Shown here in pieces: positions 38,069 through 48,288 of a DNA stretch of 64,000 nucleotides; the first letter of the stretch is position 1; each line of letters starts with the position of its first letter. Position numbers and translations under genes: made by a program. A model generated the notes under the pieces. The model did no database searches. It saw only the letters and a program-made list of their open reading frames with translations, and had not been told where the DNA came from. Source of the DNA: Thermococcus thermotolerans (GTDB lineage Archaea > Methanobacteriota_B > Thermococci > Thermococcales > Thermococcaceae); NCBI RefSeq assembly GCF_024707485.1, contig NZ_CP102602.1:496001-560000 (forward strand), in the 5' to 3' direction.

Positions 38069-38275
38069 ATGGAAGACGTGGAGGCTCAGGTTGAAAGGCT
38101 CTTCCTTGATGCACAGAATCTCCTGTTGAAGCTCCGGCTGAGGGAACTTCGGAAGGGCAAGGTTACCCTTGAGGAACTAATTCGACTTGCGGAAGAGGAG
38201 ACGGAGTACACGGAAGAAGTGGAGGACATAACCGAGATGATACGGGAGATGAGGGAGAGGGACTATGACTACTGA
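38069..38275 (+). CDS. Putative antitoxin of a PIN-domain pair
   Basis: A 68-residue acidic, fully helical protein (LRLRELRKGKVTLEELIRLAEEE) without a visible DNA-binding ribbon. Its end overlaps the start of a PIN-domain gene by 11 bases, and the RBS GGTGAGAGA precedes its ATG. Size, charge and layout fit an antitoxin; the family is not recognised. Confidence 0.65.
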   Translation: MEDVEAQVERLFLDAQNLLLKLRLRELRKGKVTLEELIRLAEEETEYTEEVEDITEMIREMRERDYDY

Positions 38276-38729
38276 CCTCGTCCTCGACACGAGTGTCTTC
38301 GTGAAGGGCTTTGTCCCACCAAAGCGCAAGAAAAGAGACGAAGTTTACTACTCCCGGCTTGCACTTCACAGAAAAGCAAAGTCCATTCTCGATGAAGTAG
38401 CCATGGGTAGAATACTGTTGCACGAACCAGTTGTTATGCTTGTGGAAACAGCTTCTGTTGTCTCACGCCTCTCCAGCAATCCTGCCCTTTCCAGGCTTGC
38501 AGTTAGTTTTATTACCGAACATTCCCTGCTGTACTCGGACGTTTATCTCCTTGAAACCGCCATTGACCTTGGAATCATCACAAAAGCGAGTGGCTTTGAT
38601 GTTCTCTTCCTGGCATGTGCAAAAAGAGCAGACGCCAAACTGATAACCGACGACAGAAAGATGTACGAAAAGGCGGTAAAAGCCGGGATAAAAGCTGAAC
38701 TGCTCAGGGAGACGACTTCATCTCCATAA
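38265..38729 (+). CDS. PIN-domain toxin
   Basis: A 154-residue PIN-domain protein. Acidic residues of the nuclease site are D in [12 protein letters not shown] in [10 protein letters not shown] in [12 protein letters not shown] and D in [10 protein letters not shown]. It is probably a VapC-like ribonuclease controlled by the upstream small acidic protein. It overlaps the convergent cobT gene by 26 bases and seems inserted between cbiZ and cobT. Confidence 0.82.
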   Translation: MTTDLVLDTSVFVKGFVPPKRKKRDEVYYSRLALHRKAKSILDEVAMGRILLHEPVVMLVETASVVSRLSSNPALSRLAVSFITEHSLLYSDVYLLETAIDLGIITKASGFDVLFLACAKRADAKLITDDRKMYEKAVKAGIKAELLRETTSSP

Positions 38730-39714
38730 GCCTTCCGTAAAGCTCCTCGACCTTTTTGCTCACTTCCTCCGGCGAGAAGCCGGCCTTAACGGCAAGCCAC
38801 GTTGCGCCCCCAGCTCCAACGCCCTCCTTGACGTAGCCCCTCTCATAGTCTTTAAGGCCCTTGAACTCGCTCTCCGAGAAGTCCAGATCCGCTGCGTACG
38901 TCACTACCCCGATTTCCCTCGCCGTTTCGAGGAAGGTCGCGCTCCTGTCGTTTACGACCCACTTTGTTGTGGCGATCATGAACCTATCAAGGCTCTCGCC
39001 AAGGGCCTTTAGGAGGGCTGAAAGGGCTAACATCTGCGTTCCTCCAGCCAGGGCGACGTTCTTCCTGAAGCCGAGGGAGATGCCTATCACCGTCGCCAGC
39101 ATCGGGTCGCCGAACTGTCTGAGGGCCTCAAAAGGGTTGTCCTTCAGCTGACCCTTCTCGATTCCGGCCCTCTTGAAGGCCTCGCTGATTACCTTCTCCT
39201 TCAGGCTTTGAGGGTTCTCCGGCGAGGTCGAGCTCGTCTTGGCATCATAACCCAAAGCCCAGAGGACGGCCTGGGCAGTGGTCGTTCCACCCGGTGTTGA
39301 CTCGCCGATGACGAGCTCCTTTATCGGAGTTTTGTTCAGCTCCTCGCCGAGAAGCTTGGCGCGCTTTATTATCTCCCCGAACTCAGGAAGGGCAGGTTCT
39401 TTCCGGAAATCCCTACCAACCGCGTCGCTGATGTGGACGTGAGGGACAAGGGGGGCGAGATAAGTTCCCCCACGAACGACTAGAACCGGGAAGTTCGCAA
39501 GCTCCTTCGCCGCTTTGGTGATTATAGCCGGCGTCGGGTGACCCTCGGGCGTCACCGGAATGACGTCAATGGTTAGGGGCTTCTCGTGGAAGAGGTACTC
39601 AGCATCGGCCACCGGGGTGAGTCTGGTAAGTTCAGGCGTTGCCCCTGCAACGCTTATTCCCGGGACTGTACTTATCTCTGTGTTCCCCAGAACCAGCAGG
39701 AAGAGGCTCTCCAT
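38704..39714 (-). CDS. cobT: Nicotinate-nucleotide phosphoribosyltransferase CobT, archaeal type
   Basis: A 336-residue enzyme that makes the alpha-ribazole phosphate precursor of the cobalamin lower ligand. Features are [22 protein letters not shown] at the N-terminus, [39 protein letters not shown] and a closing [14 protein letters not shown] start at the ATG after GGTGGTTGAA; an upstream in-frame start would run through the promoter shared with cobQ. A near-symmetric TATA element at 39743-39752 may serve both directions. Confidence 0.9.
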   Translation of the reverse strand: MESLFLLVLGNTEISTVPGISVAGATPELTRLTPVADAEYLFHEKPLTIDVIPVTPEGHPTPAIITKAAKELANFPVLVVRGGTYLAPLVPHVHISDAVGRDFRKEPALPEFGEIIKRAKLLGEELNKTPIKELVIGESTPGGTTTAQAVLWALGYDAKTSSTSPENPQSLKEKVISEAFKRAGIEKGQLKDNPFEALRQFGDPMLATVIGISLGFRKNVALAGGTQMLALSALLKALGESLDRFMIATTKWVVNDRSATFLETAREIGVVTYAADLDFSESEFKGLKDYERGYVKEGVGAGGATWLAVKAGFSPEEVSKKVEELYGRLMEMKSSP

Positions 39715-39782
39715 TTCAACCACCGCTGGACTTTTTATCCAAGGGTTTATATGCCCTTCGGCCAACTTCGAACGGTGGGAGA

Positions 39783-41234
39783 ATGGGAAGGGCACTGATG
39801 GTACTCGGGACCTCGTCAGGAGCTGGAAAGTCGCTCCTCGTTACGGCCCTGTGCAGGATTTTCTCAAACCTCGGCTACGATGTAGTGCCCTTCAAAAGCC
39901 AGAACATGAGCCTGAACTCCGCGCCGAGCATCGAAGGGGGCGAGATAAGCAGGGCGCAGTATTTGCAGGCGATAGCCTGCCGAAAGAGGCCAAGCGTAAA
40001 GTTCAACCCGATTCTGCTCAAGCCAGAAGGCAACATGAGAAGCCAGGTCGTCTTCATGGGGGAGCCGATTGGCAGCGTCTCCGCCAAGGACTACATGCTC
40101 TCGCGCAAGGAGGAGCTCTTCAGGAAGGCGATGAAAGTTTTGGATGAGTTGAAGGAGAAGCACGACCTCGTTATAATCGAAGGCGCCGGCAGTCCGGTTG
40201 AAATTAACCTGAAGGACTACGACATAGCGAACACAAGGGTGATGCTCCACGCAAAGGCAAAGGGAATCCTAGTTACCGACATAGACCGTGGTGGAAGCTT
40301 CGCAAGCATAGTCGGCACGATGGAGCTTTTGAAGCCAGAGGAGAGGGAAGCGATAATCGGCTTCGTCTTCAACAAGTTCCGCGGGGACGCTTCCCTACTT
40401 CAGCCGGGCTTTGAATACTTAGAAAAACGCTACGGTAAGCCGACCCTCGGTGTTATCCCTCACATCGAACACCGTTTACCTGAGGAGGATTCACTCACGG
40501 AATTTCCGAGGGTTATAGGAAAGCTTCACATTCAGATAATCAGGCTCCCCCACATCAGCAACTTCACAGACTTTGAGCCCCTCCACTGGGCGAACGGTGT
40601 TGACTACGTGACAAGGCCGGAGGAAATCAAAGGTGACGTGGTGATAATTCCAGGGAGCAAGAACACGGTCAAGGATTTGCTCTGGCTGAGGGAGAACGGA
40701 ATTGAGGAGGCTATCTTAGAGGCCCACCGTGAAGGCTCTTTCGTCGTCGGAATCTGCGGCGGCTTCCAGATGCTCGGCGAGAAGATAATAGACAGAGTTG
40801 AGTCGAAGCGCGGTGAGGTCAGGGGCATCGGCCTACTGCCGGCCAAAACCGTCTTCGAGAGAAGCAAGAGGACGAACCACCTGAGGGCTGAGGTTCTCTG
40901 GGAGCAGGCGAGAGGAATGCAGGTCGAGGGCTACGAGATACGCTTCGGCAGGAGCACCTCGGAGAGGCCCTTCTCGGTGATAAAAGCAATAAACGGGGCG
41001 AAAACCTTTGAGCCTGAGGGGGCGATTGGAGAGAGGGCCTTCGGCACCTACCTCCACGGCATCTTCCACAACTTCGCCTTCACGGAGGCGTTTCTAAACT
41101 TTCTGAGGGCAGAGAAGGGCCTTGAGCCGGTTTCAATTGAGGAGTGGAACATAGAGGAGGAAATTGAGAGGTTCGCAAAGGTCGTTGAGAGGAACCTCGA
41201 CGTGGAAAGGATTTTAGGGGAGCTGGGGCTCTAA
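39783..41234 (+). CDS. cobQ: Cobyric acid synthase
   Basis: A 483-residue glutamine-dependent amidotransferase amidating four carboxyl groups of adenosylcobyrinate diamide. The ATP-binding [22 protein letters not shown] and [14 protein letters not shown] mark the synthetase domain. The glutaminase domain has its Cys in [13 protein letters not shown] and the His in [12 protein letters not shown]. The ATG has a clear RBS GGTGGGAGA; the longer upstream frame overlaps cobT and is not used. The TATA box GTTTATATGC is at about 39745-39754. Confidence 0.95.
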   Translation: MGRALMVLGTSSGAGKSLLVTALCRIFSNLGYDVVPFKSQNMSLNSAPSIEGGEISRAQYLQAIACRKRPSVKFNPILLKPEGNMRSQVVFMGEPIGSVSAKDYMLSRKEELFRKAMKVLDELKEKHDLVIIEGAGSPVEINLKDYDIANTRVMLHAKAKGILVTDIDRGGSFASIVGTMELLKPEEREAIIGFVFNKFRGDASLLQPGFEYLEKRYGKPTLGVIPHIEHRLPEEDSLTEFPRVIGKLHIQIIRLPHISNFTDFEPLHWANGVDYVTRPEEIKGDVVIIPGSKNTVKDLLWLRENGIEEAILEAHREGSFVVGICGGFQMLGEKIIDRVESKRGEVRGIGLLPAKTVFERSKRTNHLRAEVLWEQARGMQVEGYEIRFGRSTSERPFSVIKAINGAKTFEPEGAIGERAFGTYLHGIFHNFAFTEAFLNFLRAEKGLEPVSIEEWNIEEEIERFAKVVERNLDVERILGELGL

Positions 41235-41443
41235 AAGTAGTCCTCCGGCCCCTCAAGCACCTTCGGCGGGTGTCTCTTCGCCCACCAGAGCTTCAAGCGG
41301 ACGTAGAGGTAGAAGCCGAGGAAAGCGAGCAGACCTATTATAATCAAAACTGCCGCCACAATGAGGAACCCGAAGATGAACAGAAATGCGAAGATCAGCA
41401 TCCCTGTGAGCAACAGTGCACCTCTAATCTCCCTACCCCTCAT
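41231..41443 (-). CDS. Small two-helix membrane protein
   Basis: A 70-residue protein, almost wholly hydrophobic from residue 8 to 50 ([20 protein letters not shown] then [17 protein letters not shown]), so two transmembrane helices in a hairpin, with a basic/acidic tail [18 protein letters not shown]. It starts by a 4-base overlap with cobY, so it is translated with it. I do not recognise the family; a role beside the membrane-bound late steps of cobalamin synthesis is conceivable but unproven. Confidence 0.7.
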   Translation of the reverse strand: MRGREIRGALLLTGMLIFAFLFIFGFLIVAAVLIIIGLLAFLGFYLYVRLKLWWAKRHPPKVLEGPEDYF

Positions 41444-41979
41444 CTTCCCACCAGACGGGCTATTCTATTCGCCAGCTTTAACTCTTCCGGTGTGTTCACG
41501 TTCAAAGCTAAGAGCGGGTTTCTCAGCTCCAAGAATTCCTCGCCTTCGGTTCCAACGGCGTTGAGGCCAACTATTGCGTAGCCCCTGTAAACGACTGGCT
41601 TTAAGCCCTTCGGAACGAGTCTCAAAGGAAGAACGCCCGTTAAGCTAACCTTTCCGTCAAAGGCCTTCTTTACGGCCATCACATCACCCGCCCTCACGAA
41701 GGGTAAATCTGCAGAAACGCTGATGAACGGCCCGAATTCCCTGAGAAGGTAAATCAAATCCTCAACGTAGCCCTTTCCAGGCGTTTCAACGAAGGGAATC
41801 CCCTCGCGGAGGCAGAGCTCCTTCGTTCTTGGGGTATTTTTGGAGAGGGCAACGAGGGCTTCCCCGGCTTTTTCTGCCTCCCCGTAAACGCGCAGGAGCA
41901 TCGGCTTTTTGCCAACCTTCAGGACGGGCTTCTCCTGGCCCATCCTGCTCGACCTTCCGCCGGACATGATGAGTATCAT
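41440..41979 (-). CDS. cobY: Adenosylcobinamide-phosphate guanylyltransferase CobY
   Basis: A 179-residue nucleotidyltransferase, the archaeal replacement for CobU, giving adenosylcobinamide-GDP. The start MILIMSGGRSSRMGQEKPVLKVGKKPML is the GTP-binding motif and ISVSADLPFVRAGDV carries the metal-binding Asp. I start at the ATG 28 bases after CCTTTTAACC (leaderless type) and not at an in-frame start 14 codons upstream. Confidence 0.9.
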   Translation of the reverse strand: MILIMSGGRSSRMGQEKPVLKVGKKPMLLRVYGEAEKAGEALVALSKNTPRTKELCLREGIPFVETPGKGYVEDLIYLLREFGPFISVSADLPFVRAGDVMAVKKAFDGKVSLTGVLPLRLVPKGLKPVVYRGYAIVGLNAVGTEGEEFLELRNPLLALNVNTPEELKLANRIARLVGR

Positions 41980-42029
41980 GGGAGTTGATAGCCGGCAACG
42001 GTTAAAAGGCCTTCCGCTCAACGGCCTCC

Positions 42030-43148
42030 ATGAAACTCCTCGGCATACTCCTCTCGCTCCTCATAGTTTTGGCCTCTGCCTGTCTTTCAAACGCTCCAGC
42101 GAGGGAGAAAACCAGCACGACTTCGGTCTCGCCTCCTTCTCAACCCATACCTGAGACGACATCTTCTCCCGCTCCCCCTGTATCGCACACCTCCTTTCCG
42201 GTCCCATCGAACGCAACCTCTCCCAAAATAGCTCAGCAAAACGTAACATCAACGACTCAGACCACTCCAAAAGGTGAAGACTCGAACCAAATCCAGGGGC
42301 TAAACCTCTCCTCGGTTAGGAGCTGGGTCTACTGGCTCCAGAACGCGAGTCCAGAAGCTATAGCGAAAAGCGGCTTTGAGCTGGTTGTCATGGACTACTC
42401 AAGGAACGGGAGCGACGAGAGGGCCTACACGCGGGAGGAAATCGAGATGATTAAAAGGGCCGGGGTAATCCCCATAGCCTACCTCAGCATCGGCGAGGCT
42501 GAAGATTATCGCTTCTACTGGAGAGATGGGTGGAAAAAGAACCCTCCCGAGTGGCTCGGGCCGGGGAACCCCGACTGGCCCGGGGATTACGCCGTCAAGT
42601 ACTGGGAGGAGGGTTGGAAGAAAATAGTCTTTGAGTACCTCGACAGAATCATTGCACAGGGTTTTTCGGGCGTTTACCTTGACAAGGTTGATGAATACTG
42701 GTTCTGGGCCGAGAACGGCTACGACGAGAGCTGGACGGCAAAGCAGATGATCGAATTCATAATCCAGATAGCCAACTACACCCGCTCTAAAGCCGGCAAG
42801 GACTTCATAATAATCCCCCAGAACGGGGAGTGGCTCCTTGACTACGATAACGGGAGCCTTTTGAGAACAGTCTCCGGCTGGGCGAGTGAAGACGTCTTCT
42901 ACGACGGCCTTGAGCCAAGTCCCTGGACGGGCGAAAAGGTTCCGCTCCTCGATAGAGTCGTTGAGGCTGGAAAAACCGTTCTAGTTGTTGATTACGTTGA
43001 CGACGGGACGAGGAGCGATGAAGACCTCGCAAGAATCCTCAACTTTATAGAACAGGCCCGGAAGAGGGGATACGTACCCTACGCGGCCTTGGAGGACAGG
43101 GAGCTGGATAGACTCGATGTGATTCCTGGGGTTCAGCCTCCGAAGTAA
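42030..43148 (+). CDS. Secreted GH114-like glycoside hydrolase lipoprotein
   Basis: A 372-residue protein. The signal peptide [18 protein letters not shown] ends in a lipobox-like Cys (C18). A Thr/Ser/Pro-rich linker of about 60 residues follows, probably O-glycosylated, then a TIM-barrel domain with [57 protein letters not shown] and [15 protein letters not shown]. This matches the TM1410/GH114 group (endo-alpha-1,4-polygalactosaminidase-like). It may trim extracellular amino-sugar polymers. It is unrelated to the surrounding cob genes. Confidence 0.82.
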   Translation: MKLLGILLSLLIVLASACLSNAPAREKTSTTSVSPPSQPIPETTSSPAPPVSHTSFPVPSNATSPKIAQQNVTSTTQTTPKGEDSNQIQGLNLSSVRSWVYWLQNASPEAIAKSGFELVVMDYSRNGSDERAYTREEIEMIKRAGVIPIAYLSIGEAEDYRFYWRDGWKKNPPEWLGPGNPDWPGDYAVKYWEEGWKKIVFEYLDRIIAQGFSGVYLDKVDEYWFWAENGYDESWTAKQMIEFIIQIANYTRSKAGKDFIIIPQNGEWLLDYDNGSLLRTVSGWASEDVFYDGLEPSPWTGEKVPLLDRVVEAGKTVLVVDYVDDGTRSDEDLARILNFIEQARKRGYVPYAALEDRELDRLDVIPGVQPPK

Positions 43149-43834
43149 GCCCAAGCAAACGCCATAACTGCCAACGTCCCGGCCCTCGTTATCTCCGCTA
43201 TCGCACCAAGGCAATCGCCGTTTATCCCGCCGAAGTTGTCGAGGGCAACTTTGATGGCGTAGCCCCCGAAGGTCAGACCGAGGAGCGAGACCAGGACATT
43301 AGGATCATAGACGATTAGGGGGACGAGGAGGATGGCGTAGAAAATGAGCCCGCCGAGGAGCCCTTTCCCAGTCATCCCCTCCATGAAGTACGCCCCAAGG
43401 CCCCGACCGAGGGGCTTCTTTGTTGCCAGCGCGAGGAGCATGGCGAGCTTTGAGTTCAGCTCGGCTAAAAAGAGCGCGTAGAAGGGAACGAGCCGAAGGG
43501 AGTAAACCTGAAGGAGGAGAACCATCACGACGGCGAAGAGGCCGGCTATACCGGTGTTTAAATCTTTCATCGCCTTTATCTTCCTCTCCCTGTCTCCTGT
43601 GACCATTATCCCGTCGGCCCAGTCCGCTAAACCGTCGAGGTGGAGGAGGCCAATGGTGAAGTAGAGCGCGAGAAGGGCAAGGACGTTCGAGAGGGGAAGC
43701 CTTAAGTAGAGGACGAGCGTTGGAAGCGCTGAACTCACCAAAGCAACGAGTGGAAAGGCCCAGAGCTCCTCGCGGGCTTTCTCGAAGTCTCCTTCCACTG
43801 GAATCCTTGTCAAGAACGGCAGGAGGTCCCTCAT
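43133..43834 (-). CDS. cobS: Adenosylcobinamide-GDP ribazoletransferase CobS
   Basis: A 233-residue integral membrane enzyme joining adenosylcobinamide-GDP and alpha-ribazole (phosphate). It shows [11 protein letters not shown] near the start, the catalytic [29 protein letters not shown] and several helices, ending in [18 protein letters not shown]. The start codon overlaps the cobZ stop (ATGA). The 3' end overlaps the convergent GH114 gene by 16 bases. Confidence 0.94.
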   Translation of the reverse strand: MRDLLPFLTRIPVEGDFEKAREELWAFPLVALVSSALPTLVLYLRLPLSNVLALLALYFTIGLLHLDGLADWADGIMVTGDRERKIKAMKDLNTGIAGLFAVVMVLLLQVYSLRLVPFYALFLAELNSKLAMLLALATKKPLGRGLGAYFMEGMTGKGLLGGLIFYAILLVPLIVYDPNVLVSLLGLTFGGYAIKVALDNFGGINGDCLGAIAEITRAGTLAVMAFAWAYFGG

Positions 43835-44253
43835 GGCCAGTCCGCCTCCGATTCGAAGAGCCTCGTCATGCAGCCGGCTATGAAGCCGCCTATCGCATCG
43901 TCAAGAAACGGCGGAAGCTCGGCCAGAATCCCAGGCTTCCTTGTGTCGTAGTAGAAGAAGTTGAAGAGCGCCATCTTCCCGCCTATGTATTCGGCGATGT
44001 CTATTCCAATCAGCTCGTCCGCCACTAAATTGACTGGGTCGCCTTCGACCTCGAAGTTCTCCTCAAGCAGGAGCGCCGCCATGAGAAGCGCTTGGATGTT
44101 GATGTCGTCGAGATACCTTAGCATCAGCTTTTCGAGCCTCTCGCGGACTTTTTCCCTTCCATCCCCCACGTAAAGCTCCAGAGCCGTGTCGAGCATGGAG
44201 TCAAGGGTTATTCCCTTTGATTCGAGTTTTTTGAGGATTTCTCCCGCCCTCAT
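43831..44253 (-). CDS. cobZ: PgpA-like alpha-ribazole phosphatase CobZ
   Basis: A 140-residue protein of the PgpA-like family. [28 protein letters not shown] and [18 protein letters not shown] carry the conserved acidic residues. In Methanosarcina a CobZ of this family dephosphorylates alpha-ribazole phosphate or adenosylcobalamin phosphate. Position directly before cobS supports that role. The ATG with GGTGAG fits the 4-base overlap with the upstream gene; an earlier GTG is unlikely. Confidence 0.82.
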   Translation of the reverse strand: MRAGEILKKLESKGITLDSMLDTALELYVGDGREKVRERLEKLMLRYLDDINIQALLMAALLLEENFEVEGDPVNLVADELIGIDIAEYIGGKMALFNFFYYDTRKPGILAELPPFLDDAIGGFIAGCMTRLFESEADWP

Positions 44254-44900
44254 TCTCTCACCAGCCTGAACTTCAACCACCAGTAGGTCTCGCTCTCTCC
44301 AACACCCTGCGGTTCCATCTTGAAACTCCCCTCAAACAGCGGGCACTTTAGAACCACCGTGTGGAACTCCCCCATCTCCCCGATCGGGTCAACGTCAGGG
44401 TTTGAATCAAGGAAGCGCTCCAAATCCTCAACCGAGCGGAAGGTGTAGCCGAGCCACTCATTGGAGAGCTTCTCCCCCTTCACCGCTATTATCGCGTACT
44501 CAAAGCCCGCCTCAAGCATTTCAACGGCGAGTTCCCCCGTGTCCCGTCCCCAGAGGGGTTCAAATGGAGTCACACCGGCCTCACGGGCGAGACGCTCAAC
44601 CCACCTCAGGTGATCCTCAAGCAGAACGTCCCCCGCTATGAGGTAATCCGTGCCCAGAGAGCCTATGAACTCCGCCAAAGCTTCTCCTCCTTTCCCCATG
44701 TCGAAGGTGAGCAGTTCCTTCCCCATTGCTTCGGCGAGTGTTTCTAAGGCTCCGAGATTTTCCCAGTGGGGTGAGAGGCCTATCGTGGTTTTCAGCGTGA
44801 GCAGATAGGGGACTTTAATCCCCTTTCTCTCCGCTAAATGGACTGCGTAAAGCCCATCCTTTCCACCGGAAAAGAATGCAACCCCCTTTTCGTGAGGCAT
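44250..44900 (-). CDS. Dph6-like PP-loop ATPase (diphthine-ammonia ligase family)
   Basis: A 216-residue adenine-nucleotide alpha-hydrolase. The PP-loop is FFSGGKDGLYAVHLAERKG, with IGLSPHWENLGALETLAEAMG and the C-terminal family blocks LIAGDVLLEDHLRWVERLA and FEPLWGRDTGELAVEML. Family members amidate diphthine on EF-2; archaea often have two paralogues. Because this copy leads a run with cobZ and cobS, a task in cobalamin amidation or salvage is possible. The sequence alone does not decide. Confidence 0.8.
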   Translation of the reverse strand: MPHEKGVAFFSGGKDGLYAVHLAERKGIKVPYLLTLKTTIGLSPHWENLGALETLAEAMGKELLTFDMGKGGEALAEFIGSLGTDYLIAGDVLLEDHLRWVERLAREAGVTPFEPLWGRDTGELAVEMLEAGFEYAIIAVKGEKLSNEWLGYTFRSVEDLERFLDSNPDVDPIGEMGEFHTVVLKCPLFEGSFKMEPQGVGESETYWWLKFRLVRE

Positions 44901-44942
44901 CTAACCACCAAACCTATAAAGGGTATGGACTTTTTATCCATT

Positions 44943-45689
44943 ATGCTCTTGCCGTTTGAGAACCTCAAAAAGGCCGGCGGGATCTACGTAAACCCGGTCA
45001 ATCTTAAGGTAGTCCCGTTAGTCCTCCGCGACTGGAGGGATTTCCTGAGCTTAGACGAGAAAACCTACGGGGTCTACGCGAGGACGATATACAACCCTGA
45101 TGAGCGCTTCCTCGTCGTGAACGGGGAAGACGGGAGAAAAGCCAGGGAGCTGGAAGCCCTCTACCGTGAGCTCCTCAAAGACCCCCTGAGGTTCTGTCGC
45201 GAGGAATACTACCGCTATCAGCTCCGGGTGGGCGAGTTTGGGGGTCTACCCTTCTCCAACGGCTGGCCCGGCTCCGGCGTTGTTCTCGTCGGGGAGGCAC
45301 CGGGGAGAAAGGGCTGCGGAAAGACTGGAATCTGTTTCTACCGCGACGCCTCGGGAATGCTGCTGAGGAAGACGCTCTTCAGCCTCGGCATCAACCCGGA
45401 CTTCGTATACATAACCAACGTCGTCAAGTGCAATCCTCCCGACAACAGGCTGAGAGGCTTCGGTGAGGGCGAGCTTGAGCTCCTCGGGAGAGAGCTTGAA
45501 GCTGTGAAGCCGGGGGCCATCTTCGCGGTCGGCAGAACCGCCGAAAAGGCTCTGAAACGGCTCGGCTTTGAGTTCACCTACCTCAGACACCCCGCCTGGT
45601 ACGTGAGGAGGGGGCTGAGGGAGCCAAATGAGGAGATGCTGGAAGAATACTCGGCGATAAGGGAGGCCTTCGGAGAATGGAGGTTCTGA
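44943..45689 (+). CDS. Uracil-DNA glycosylase superfamily protein, divergent
   Basis: A 248-residue UDG-fold protein. [20 protein letters not shown] is the active-site motif A region of family 4/5-type glycosylases and [12 protein letters not shown] the His-containing motif [16 protein letters not shown] is also typical. Cysteines ([22 protein letters not shown]) could bind an Fe-S cluster, but the N-terminal CxxC of family 4 is absent. A CCTATAAA box at 44913-44920 points to the ATG at 44943. Base specificity is uncertain. Confidence 0.75.
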   Translation: MLLPFENLKKAGGIYVNPVNLKVVPLVLRDWRDFLSLDEKTYGVYARTIYNPDERFLVVNGEDGRKARELEALYRELLKDPLRFCREEYYRYQLRVGEFGGLPFSNGWPGSGVVLVGEAPGRKGCGKTGICFYRDASGMLLRKTLFSLGINPDFVYITNVVKCNPPDNRLRGFGEGELELLGRELEAVKPGAIFAVGRTAEKALKRLGFEFTYLRHPAWYVRRGLREPNEEMLEEYSAIREAFGEWRF

Positions 45690-46561
45690 CGGTTTTCTTC
45701 CTTGCACTGCTCTGGGACCTGCTCTTAGGGGAACCTCCGGCTAAAGTTCACCCCGTCGTGTGGTTCGGTAGGTTAGCTGACCTTTTTGAGGGACGCTGGA
45801 GGAGAAGAGACCCCTCCCTCGATTTTCTGGCCGGAACCTCCACGGCCGTGCTCGTCATAATCACCGCCCTTCTGCTCTCACTTCTCCCTTCCTACCTCCC
45901 CTTCCCGCTGGACTACGCCCTCGGGGTTTACATCCTCAAGAGCTCCTTCGCGATTAGGAGTTTATACGAGCACGTCGCGAGGACGATAACTGGGAACATC
46001 GAGGAAAAGAGGAAGGCCGTTTCGATGATAGTCAGCAGAGATGTTAAAGCCCTCGACGAGGCGCACCTCAACTCGGCAGCTATAGAGAGCCTTGCCGAGA
46101 ACCTCAACGACTCGGTGATAGCTCCGCTCTTCTACTTCCTCCTCTTCGGCCTTTCCGGGGCTTTAATCTACCGCGCCGTGAACACCTTGGATGCCATGCT
46201 CGGCTACAGGAACGAGCGCTACGAGTATTTCGGCAAGTTTTCCGCCAGGTTGGATGACGTTCTCAACTTCATTCCTGCCCGATTGACAGTTCTTCTCTAC
46301 CTTCCTTTCGGTGGGAGGAATGTTCTCAGTCATTACCGTCTCGCTAGGTTCAAGCTCAACTCCGACAAACCCATCTCGGCGATGTCAGCCGTCCTCGGCG
46401 TCTGGCTTGAGAAGCCCGGCCTTTATAGATTTCCAGGGAGGGAACCGGGGAACGAAGACATAGGGAGGGCTTTGAAGATTTACCGGGTGGTTGTTGCGGA
46501 GTGGCTTGTTATCGTCTCCCTACTCCTTGCAACGGAGGTGTTCCCATGCTTGAGCCCGTGA
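45677..46561 (+). CDS. cbiB: Adenosylcobinamide-phosphate synthase CbiB
   Basis: A 294-residue membrane enzyme attaching aminopropanol (phosphate) to adenosylcobyric acid. Signatures are [77 protein letters not shown] and [16 protein letters not shown]. It overlaps the UDG-like gene by 13 bases and the next gene by 16, so the three are co-transcribed. It acts after CobQ and CbiZ. Confidence 0.95.
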   Translation: MEVLTVFFLALLWDLLLGEPPAKVHPVVWFGRLADLFEGRWRRRDPSLDFLAGTSTAVLVIITALLLSLLPSYLPFPLDYALGVYILKSSFAIRSLYEHVARTITGNIEEKRKAVSMIVSRDVKALDEAHLNSAAIESLAENLNDSVIAPLFYFLLFGLSGALIYRAVNTLDAMLGYRNERYEYFGKFSARLDDVLNFIPARLTVLLYLPFGGRNVLSHYRLARFKLNSDKPISAMSAVLGVWLEKPGLYRFPGREPGNEDIGRALKIYRVVVAEWLVIVSLLLATEVFPCLSP

Positions 46562-47514
46562 AGTTCTCAACCTACCACGGCGGTGCGAGGGAAGAAGGTT
46601 TGCTCGACTTCTCGGCATCCCTAAACCCGTATCCCCCGGAATGGCTTGACGAAATGTTTGAGCGCTCCAAAGAGATAAGCGATCGCTATCCATACTACGA
46701 GAGGCTTGAGGAGGAATTGAGAGAGCTCATCGACCAACCTGTAACGGTGACCGCTGGAATCACTGAGGCACTCTACCTCCTAGGAATCCTCGCGCTCCGC
46801 GGGAGGAAGGTGGTAATCCCCCGCCACACCTACGGCGAGTACGAGAGGGTTGCGCGGATTTTTGGAGCGAAGGTCATCAAAGGCTCCAACGATCCAGAAA
46901 GGCTGGCGGAACTCGTCGAGGGAAACTCCGTTGTATTTTTCTGCAACCCCAACAACCCCGACGGCAGTTTCCACCGCGTCAGAGAGCTTAGACCCCTTCT
47001 CGATGCTGTGGAGGATAAAAAAGCCCTCCTCGTTCTCGACGAGGCCTTCATAGACTTTGTTGAAAAGCCGGAAAGTCCGGAAGGGGAAAGCATAGTGAAG
47101 CTCAGAACCTTCACCAAGAGCTACGGCCTGCCTGGAATAAGGGTCGGCTACGTCATCGGCTTTAAGGAGGCCTTCAGAAGCGTCAGAATGCCCTGGAGCA
47201 TAGGCTCAACAGGCGTTGCCTTCCTCGAATTCGTGATTGAAGACGGCTTCGAGCACCTGAGGAAGACGATGCCCCTAATCTGGCGGGAAAAGAAGAGGCT
47301 GGAAAAGGCGCTAAAGGTTAAAAGCGACGCCAACTTCTTCATCAAGCGCATTGGCAATGCAAAGGAATTCGTTGAGGCCCTCAAGAGGCGTGGAATCCTC
47401 GTGAGGGACTGTGAGAGCTTCGGCCTGCCGGAATACGTCCGCTTTTCAGTTAGAAAGCCCGAGGAGAACGAGAGGCTGATTGAGGCCTTCCGAGAGCTGG
47501 GAGAAGGGTTTTAA
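46546..47514 (+). CDS. cobD: Threonine-phosphate decarboxylase-like aminotransferase (CobD type)
   Basis: A 322-residue fold-type I PLP enzyme similar to histidinol-phosphate aminotransferase. It shows [46 protein letters not shown] and the PLP lysine in [16 protein letters not shown]. The N-terminal HGG and its place after cbiB point to L-threonine-O-3-phosphate decarboxylase, which makes the aminopropanol phosphate that CbiB uses. I start at the ATG after GGAGGTGTTCCC. A histidinol-phosphate role is less likely. Confidence 0.88.
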   Translation: MLEPVKFSTYHGGAREEGLLDFSASLNPYPPEWLDEMFERSKEISDRYPYYERLEEELRELIDQPVTVTAGITEALYLLGILALRGRKVVIPRHTYGEYERVARIFGAKVIKGSNDPERLAELVEGNSVVFFCNPNNPDGSFHRVRELRPLLDAVEDKKALLVLDEAFIDFVEKPESPEGESIVKLRTFTKSYGLPGIRVGYVIGFKEAFRSVRMPWSIGSTGVAFLEFVIEDGFEHLRKTMPLIWREKKRLEKALKVKSDANFFIKRIGNAKEFVEALKRRGILVRDCESFGLPEYVRFSVRKPEENERLIEAFRELGEGF

Positions 47515-47545
47515 ATCTGAAGCCCACTTCATTTTTGGTGGTACC

Positions 47546-48283
47546 ATGCATGAGCTCTACACGGCCCTTGCCGAGTACTACGACGCGATTTATAGGAGAA
47601 GGGCCGAACGAATTGGGAAAGAGATAGACTTCGTGGAGGAGCTCTTCCGGAACGAGGCAGAGAGGGAAGTAACGCGGGTTCTCGACCTCGCCTGCGGAAC
47701 CGGGATTCCAACGCTCGAACTCGCGAGGTGCGGATATCAGGTTACAGGCCTAGACCTCCATGATGAGATGCTGGCCGTTGCGAGAAGAAAAGCCGAAAGG
47801 GAAGGGTTTAACATTGAGTTCATCCAGGGAAACGCGCTTGAGATTGATTTTGAGGAGGAGTTTGATGCGGTTACCATGTTCTTCTCCTCAATTATGTATT
47901 TCGATGATTCTGCAATTCAACAATTATTTAATTCGGTAAAACGGGTCTTAAAGCCAGGAGGGGTTTTCATCGCCGACTTCCCATGCTGGTTCTACGGCGG
48001 GAGGAACGGCCCGATAGTATGGGACGAGCGGAAGGGCGATGAGCGGTTAATCATAACAGACTGGCGCGAGGTCAAGCCGGCGACACAAAAACTCCACTTC
48101 AAGCGGCTGGTTCAAATCCTCAAGCCCAACGGGAGCGTTAGGGCCTTCATGGTGGATGACGAGCTCAACATCTACACCCCGAGGGAGATGAATACGAGAA
48201 GGCTTGGAACTTCGGAAAGCTCGTGTACGGGTGGAGAAGATGATTTTTTTATTTTATTTTCATTTAAACAATGCGGTAGGTGA
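47546..48283 (+). CDS. Class I SAM-dependent methyltransferase with odd C-terminus
   Basis: A 245-residue methyltransferase. The SAM motif is VLDLACGTGIPTLELARCGY near residue 45; VTGLDLHDEML, IEFIQGNALEIDF and VTMFFSSIMYFDD follow in order. After NIYTPREM the protein ends in a cysteine- and Ser-rich tail with DDFFILFSFK, encoded by AT-rich DNA; relatives end in a beta strand and acidic helix. Another frame of the same DNA (48193-48243) reads YEKAWNFGKLVYGWRR before a stop, so the tail may be the product of a deletion or shift. The substrate is unknown. Confidence 0.75.
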   Translation: MHELYTALAEYYDAIYRRRAERIGKEIDFVEELFRNEAEREVTRVLDLACGTGIPTLELARCGYQVTGLDLHDEMLAVARRKAEREGFNIEFIQGNALEIDFEEEFDAVTMFFSSIMYFDDSAIQQLFNSVKRVLKPGGVFIADFPCWFYGGRNGPIVWDERKGDERLIITDWREVKPATQKLHFKRLVQILKPNGSVRAFMVDDELNIYTPREMNTRRLGTSESSCTGGEDDFFILFSFKQCGR

Positions 48284-48288
48284 ATCTA

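Noticed and set aside
39639-39782. Longer cobQ reading frame
   Set aside because: It runs through cobT and the divergent promoter; the ATG at 39783 has a clear ribosome site.
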